This document shows positions 61,780 to 64,000 of a stretch of DNA of 64,000 bases, piece after piece. The first letter of the stretch is position 1. Each line of letters begins with the position of its first letter. The translations under genes were made by a program, and so were the position numbers. Source of the stretch: Bacillus sp. SB49 (GTDB taxonomy: Bacteria > Bacillota > Bacilli > Bacillales > Halobacillaceae). Below the pieces are notes generated by a model. That model made no database searches, had not been told where the DNA came from, and saw only the letters and a program-made list of their open reading frames with translations. The stretch is taken from NCBI RefSeq assembly GCF_000469135.2, contig NZ_CP048117.1, positions 967,501 to 1,031,500 on the forward strand. Reading direction: 5' to 3'.

Positions 61780-62756
61780 TAATGCTTTAGAATTTCAATG
61801 CACGGGCTCTCATTGGAAGTGGAGATCCGTACACGTCCGCCGATTGGGAAGGTGAACATAGGCGTCGTATGACCGAAGCTTGCTCCGGCAATAATCGGTA
61901 TGTGGTCGAGTTCCCGTTTGGAGCGGATGATGGCTGTAAGCTGTTCGTCTGTGATGTCTGAAACTTCCTGAAACTTTCCGAATACGATCCCCTGCACTTT
62001 ATCAAAACCTGGTTGATGGAGCAGGGACTGCAAATCCCGATCGAATGTCCCTGCGTTCGTGAGTTTGTCATCTTCCAGAAATAAAACCGTGCCTTCCAGT
62101 GACGGCATATACTCTGTTCCTTGGAGGAGGTTGAGCGTGCAGAGATTTCCCCCCAGGGATATCCCTTCTGCTTCGCCTTCATTCAGAACGATACAGCCCG
62201 GATTCGGATGAAACGTTCTGTCTTCCTGATTTATGTACCATAAATCATCGCTCCAATGATCAGCAGGTGTGATGCTGATGGGTTTATCTGATGTCATCAT
62301 ATCAATGAAATGCTTGAAGGTGTATGCCGTCCCGCTTTTCATTCCGAACGTTGAAAAGTGGGGACCATTGTAGGTGACAAGACCTGTCTGTTTATAAATA
62401 CTGCTGGAAAGAGCCGTAATATCAGAGTATCCGCAAAAAATCTTCGGATTTCTACCGATCAACTCATAATCGATGTAGCGGAGCAGCTGATTGCTGTCAT
62501 AACCGCCGAGAGTCGTCCACACTGCTTTCACTGCCGGGTCGAGAAACGCTTCGTGCAAGTCCGATATGCGATGTTCAATAGGATTCGAGTGCAGAGATCT
62601 GTGCTCATCTGCATAAGTGCTGAAGGTCACGATAAATCCTGCGTCGGTCATCCGTTGTACAGCTAACTGCTTTTGATCCTCCGCTACAATAGCCAGCGAT
62701 TCGGCAGGGGAAATCACACGTATTTCATCCCCTTGCTTCAATTTTTCAGGAAACAT
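61779..62756 (-). CDS. Peptidase S66 (LD-carboxypeptidase / MccF-like)
   Basis: 325 residues. The nucleophile elbow GYSDITAL has Ser at 111. ISLGGNLCTLNLLQGTEY, GTVLFLEDD and the terminal GASFGHTTPM supply the family's Glu and His positions. These enzymes cleave the L,D-bond of muropeptides during wall recycling; MccF members inactivate microcin-like aminoacyl nucleotides. Without a linked gene cluster I cannot choose between them; length and motif WTTLGGYDSNQLL suit the MccF-like branch. ATG start with GAGAGGGC upstream. Confidence 0.9.
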   Translation of the reverse strand: MFPEKLKQGDEIRVISPAESLAIVAEDQKQLAVQRMTDAGFIVTFSTYADEHRSLHSNPIEHRISDLHEAFLDPAVKAVWTTLGGYDSNQLLRYIDYELIGRNPKIFCGYSDITALSSSIYKQTGLVTYNGPHFSTFGMKSGTAYTFKHFIDMMTSDKPISITPADHWSDDLWYINQEDRTFHPNPGCIVLNEGEAEGISLGGNLCTLNLLQGTEYMPSLEGTVLFLEDDKLTNAGTFDRDLQSLLHQPGFDKVQGIVFGKFQEVSDITDEQLTAIIRSKRELDHIPIIAGASFGHTTPMFTFPIGGRVRISTSNESPCIEILKH

Positions 62757-62873
62757 AGTCCAAGCCCTCTCTTTCTTTTGAAATTACTCAACTATATCAA
62801 ATAGGGAAGAAAGAGTCTAGATAAATTTGGAAAATGGATCGAATAGAAGAGTGCAGCCGTAAAGAAGATGCGC

Positions 62874-63413
62874 CTACTTCTCCGTGGCAGTATTTCTGCG
62901 CGCATAGGTGACAAGCAGCATACCATCAGGATAGTGCTTCACGTCTTTGGTCATCAACTCTTCTTCGTGCTCATTATCGAGAAACAGTCGAATGCCTCTG
63001 CCAATTAACGTCGGCTGGATGGCTATTTGGAATTCGTCGATCAAGCCTGCACCAATGAAGTGGTGAATCAACTGGGCGCCACCGACCACCCATATGTTGC
63101 GGTCCTGCTCCTTCGACATAATTTGAATGAAAGGAACAATCTGCTCCGGTTCTAAATACGTCGCAAAATGATCATGACCTTGTCTGTGATCGCTGACCAC
63201 ATAAACATCCTTTGACTTGTAAGGGAACTCATCCGTCAATTCGAAAATATGGTCATACGTTTTCCGACCGAGAATGATGGTATCGATCGTTTGGAGAAAC
63301 GCTTCATATCCGTAATCTTCATCGGTATCACTCCAGAGCCAGTCAATGCTCCCGTCCTCTCTTGCAATATATCCATCCAACGACTGGGCGATGTAAAGGA
63401 TCACTTTTCCCAT
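62874..63413 (-). CDS. Dihydrofolate reductase / RibD C-terminal family protein
   Basis: 179 residues. The YIAQSLDGYIA start, the TIILGRKTYD motif and NIWVVGGAQLIHHFIGAGLI are typical of the DHFR-like RibD_C family. Such stand-alone proteins are NADPH-dependent reductases of unknown substrate and are distinct from true folA. AAGGAGG precedes the ATG. Spaced about 95 bases from the EamA gene upstream. Confidence 0.9.
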   Translation of the reverse strand: MGKVILYIAQSLDGYIAREDGSIDWLWSDTDEDYGYEAFLQTIDTIILGRKTYDHIFELTDEFPYKSKDVYVVSDHRQGHDHFATYLEPEQIVPFIQIMSKEQDRNIWVVGGAQLIHHFIGAGLIDEFQIAIQPTLIGRGIRLFLDNEHEEELMTKDVKHYPDGMLLVTYARRNTATEK

Positions 63414-63507
63414 ATCAGGTCCTCCTTCTTAATCGTACTTCAGACTAATCATAAAGAAAAAAGAGGCGAAAGAAAAGAAGCGCCCATTCACATGGACGCT
63501 TTCTTCT

Positions 63508-64000
63508 TCAGGCTTGTTCTGTTTTCTTTGCTTCTTTATTATTACGCAGGAACATGTACAGAGAAGCACCGAAGATGACGACATAGCCGATCACACTCAG
63601 AATATCAGGTATTTGTCCGAAGAGCAGAATGCTGATAAGGGCCGAGTACACCACTGTTGAATAGAAGAAAATAGAGATTTCTCTTGCTGGTGCGAACTTG
63701 TAAGCAATAGTCAGTCCGAACTGTCCGAGGGTAGCAAATAACCCGGCAGAGAGCAGGTAAACCCATTGTTTAACCGTCATCGGCTCATAGAACGCGATGG
63801 TAAACGGCAGAAGAATGACGGTGGTGAAGAAAGAGAAATAGAAAACGATCGTGTAGAATTTTTCTCTGTCTCCAAGCACACGAAGCAGCGTATAGGCACC
63901 TGCCGCAAATACTGCCGACAGCACCCCGGAGACATAGGGAATGAACTCTACCGAAAACTGTGGCTTAATAATAAACAAGGTTCCTACGAATGCGATAATA
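63508..64000 (-). CDS. EamA/DMT family transporter (5' end beyond the window)
   Basis: Partial: the frame is open to the window edge, and about 164 C-terminal residues are seen. They hold the second EamA repeat: AFVGTLFIIKPQ, then membrane helices ending LSVIGYVVIFGASLYMFLRN and a basic tail. The first half and the true start lie beyond position 64000; the in-frame TTG at 63978 is not a start. Drug/metabolite exporter family, substrate unknown. Confidence 0.88.
   Translation of the reverse strand, partial: IIAFVGTLFIIKPQFSVEFIPYVSGVLSAVFAAGAYTLLRVLGDREKFYTIVFYFSFFTTVILLPFTIAFYEPMTVKQWVYLLSAGLFATLGQFGLTIAYKFAPAREISIFFYSTVVYSALISILLFGQIPDILSVIGYVVIFGASLYMFLRNNKEAKKTEQA

Noticed and set aside
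1-64000. CRISPR arrays, insertion sequences, prophage or integrase genes
   Set aside because: No direct-repeat arrays, transposase or integrase motifs were seen; all genes fit a core chromosomal setting.

Overview
The window reads as one continuous piece of chromosome from a low-to-mid GC, endospore-forming member of the Bacillaceae. Evidence for this is the spore gene content (two complete gerA-type germinant receptor operons, prkA, yhbH, spoVR, a YhcN-type lipoprotein), the sigI-rsgI pair, LipM-type lipoylation, odhAB, and strong AGGAGG-type ribosome binding sites with frequent GTG and TTG starts. Much of the gene set (queG, an amidase, trmL, prkA, yhbH, yhcX, yhdB-like, yhcN, spoVR, dat) recalls the yhb-yhe part of the Bacillus subtilis map, rearranged. 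I cannot fix the genus from this sequence. I see no insertion sequence, prophage, integrase or CRISPR array.

Layout. 0-5.5 kb: a membrane-anchored nuclease-like protein, adenine deaminase behind a purine riboswitch, a TraB-type protein, two unknown genes and a tRNA-Gly. 5.6-13.3 kb: an ABC-class ATPase, queG, an alkyltransferase, an amidase, trmL, small proteins, and the lipM-lipA operon on the minus strand. 13.5-26.1 kb: prkA, ppx-ppk, odhAB, a MifM-like arrest leader with yidC2, and yhbH. 26.3-30.6 kb: proC, a pair of PH-domain membrane proteins, and a purine permease. 30.7-36.1 kb: the first ger operon and a nucleoside transporter. 36.2-41.5 kb: a MATE pump, a stand-alone MurG, and a chemoreceptor-STAS-HATPase cluster. 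41.6-45.3 kb: the second ger operon, on the minus strand. 45.4-52.9 kb: a DUF389 protein, an HtrA-like protease, an FMN reductase, sigI-rsgI, DUF1499, a disulfide oxidoreductase and a TetR regulator. 53-64 kb: yhcX, yhdB-like, yhcN, spoVR, dat, YczE-like, an SDR, an LD-carboxypeptidase, a DHFR-like protein and a partial EamA transporter.

How the genes connect. Purine salvage recurs (ade, NCS2 permease, NupC). Sporulation and germination genes carry candidate sigma-E promoters (prkA, yhbH, spoVR) and sigma-G promoters (both ger operons, yhcN). 2-oxoglutarate dehydrogenase depends on lipoylation, and lipM-lipA are nearby. Carbon-catabolite (cre) sites are visible in front of odhA and nupC.

The most interesting regions are three. 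First, a 95-residue MifM-like protein lies upstream of yidC2, its last codons overlapping a perfect 13-bp hairpin that hides the yidC2 ribosome binding site; a 16-codon leader with the best ribosome site precedes it. Second, a chemoreceptor, a STAS protein and an anti-sigma-type ATPase are clustered, with sigma-B-like promoters. Third, the adenine deaminase riboswitch has the C specificity base of the guanine class.
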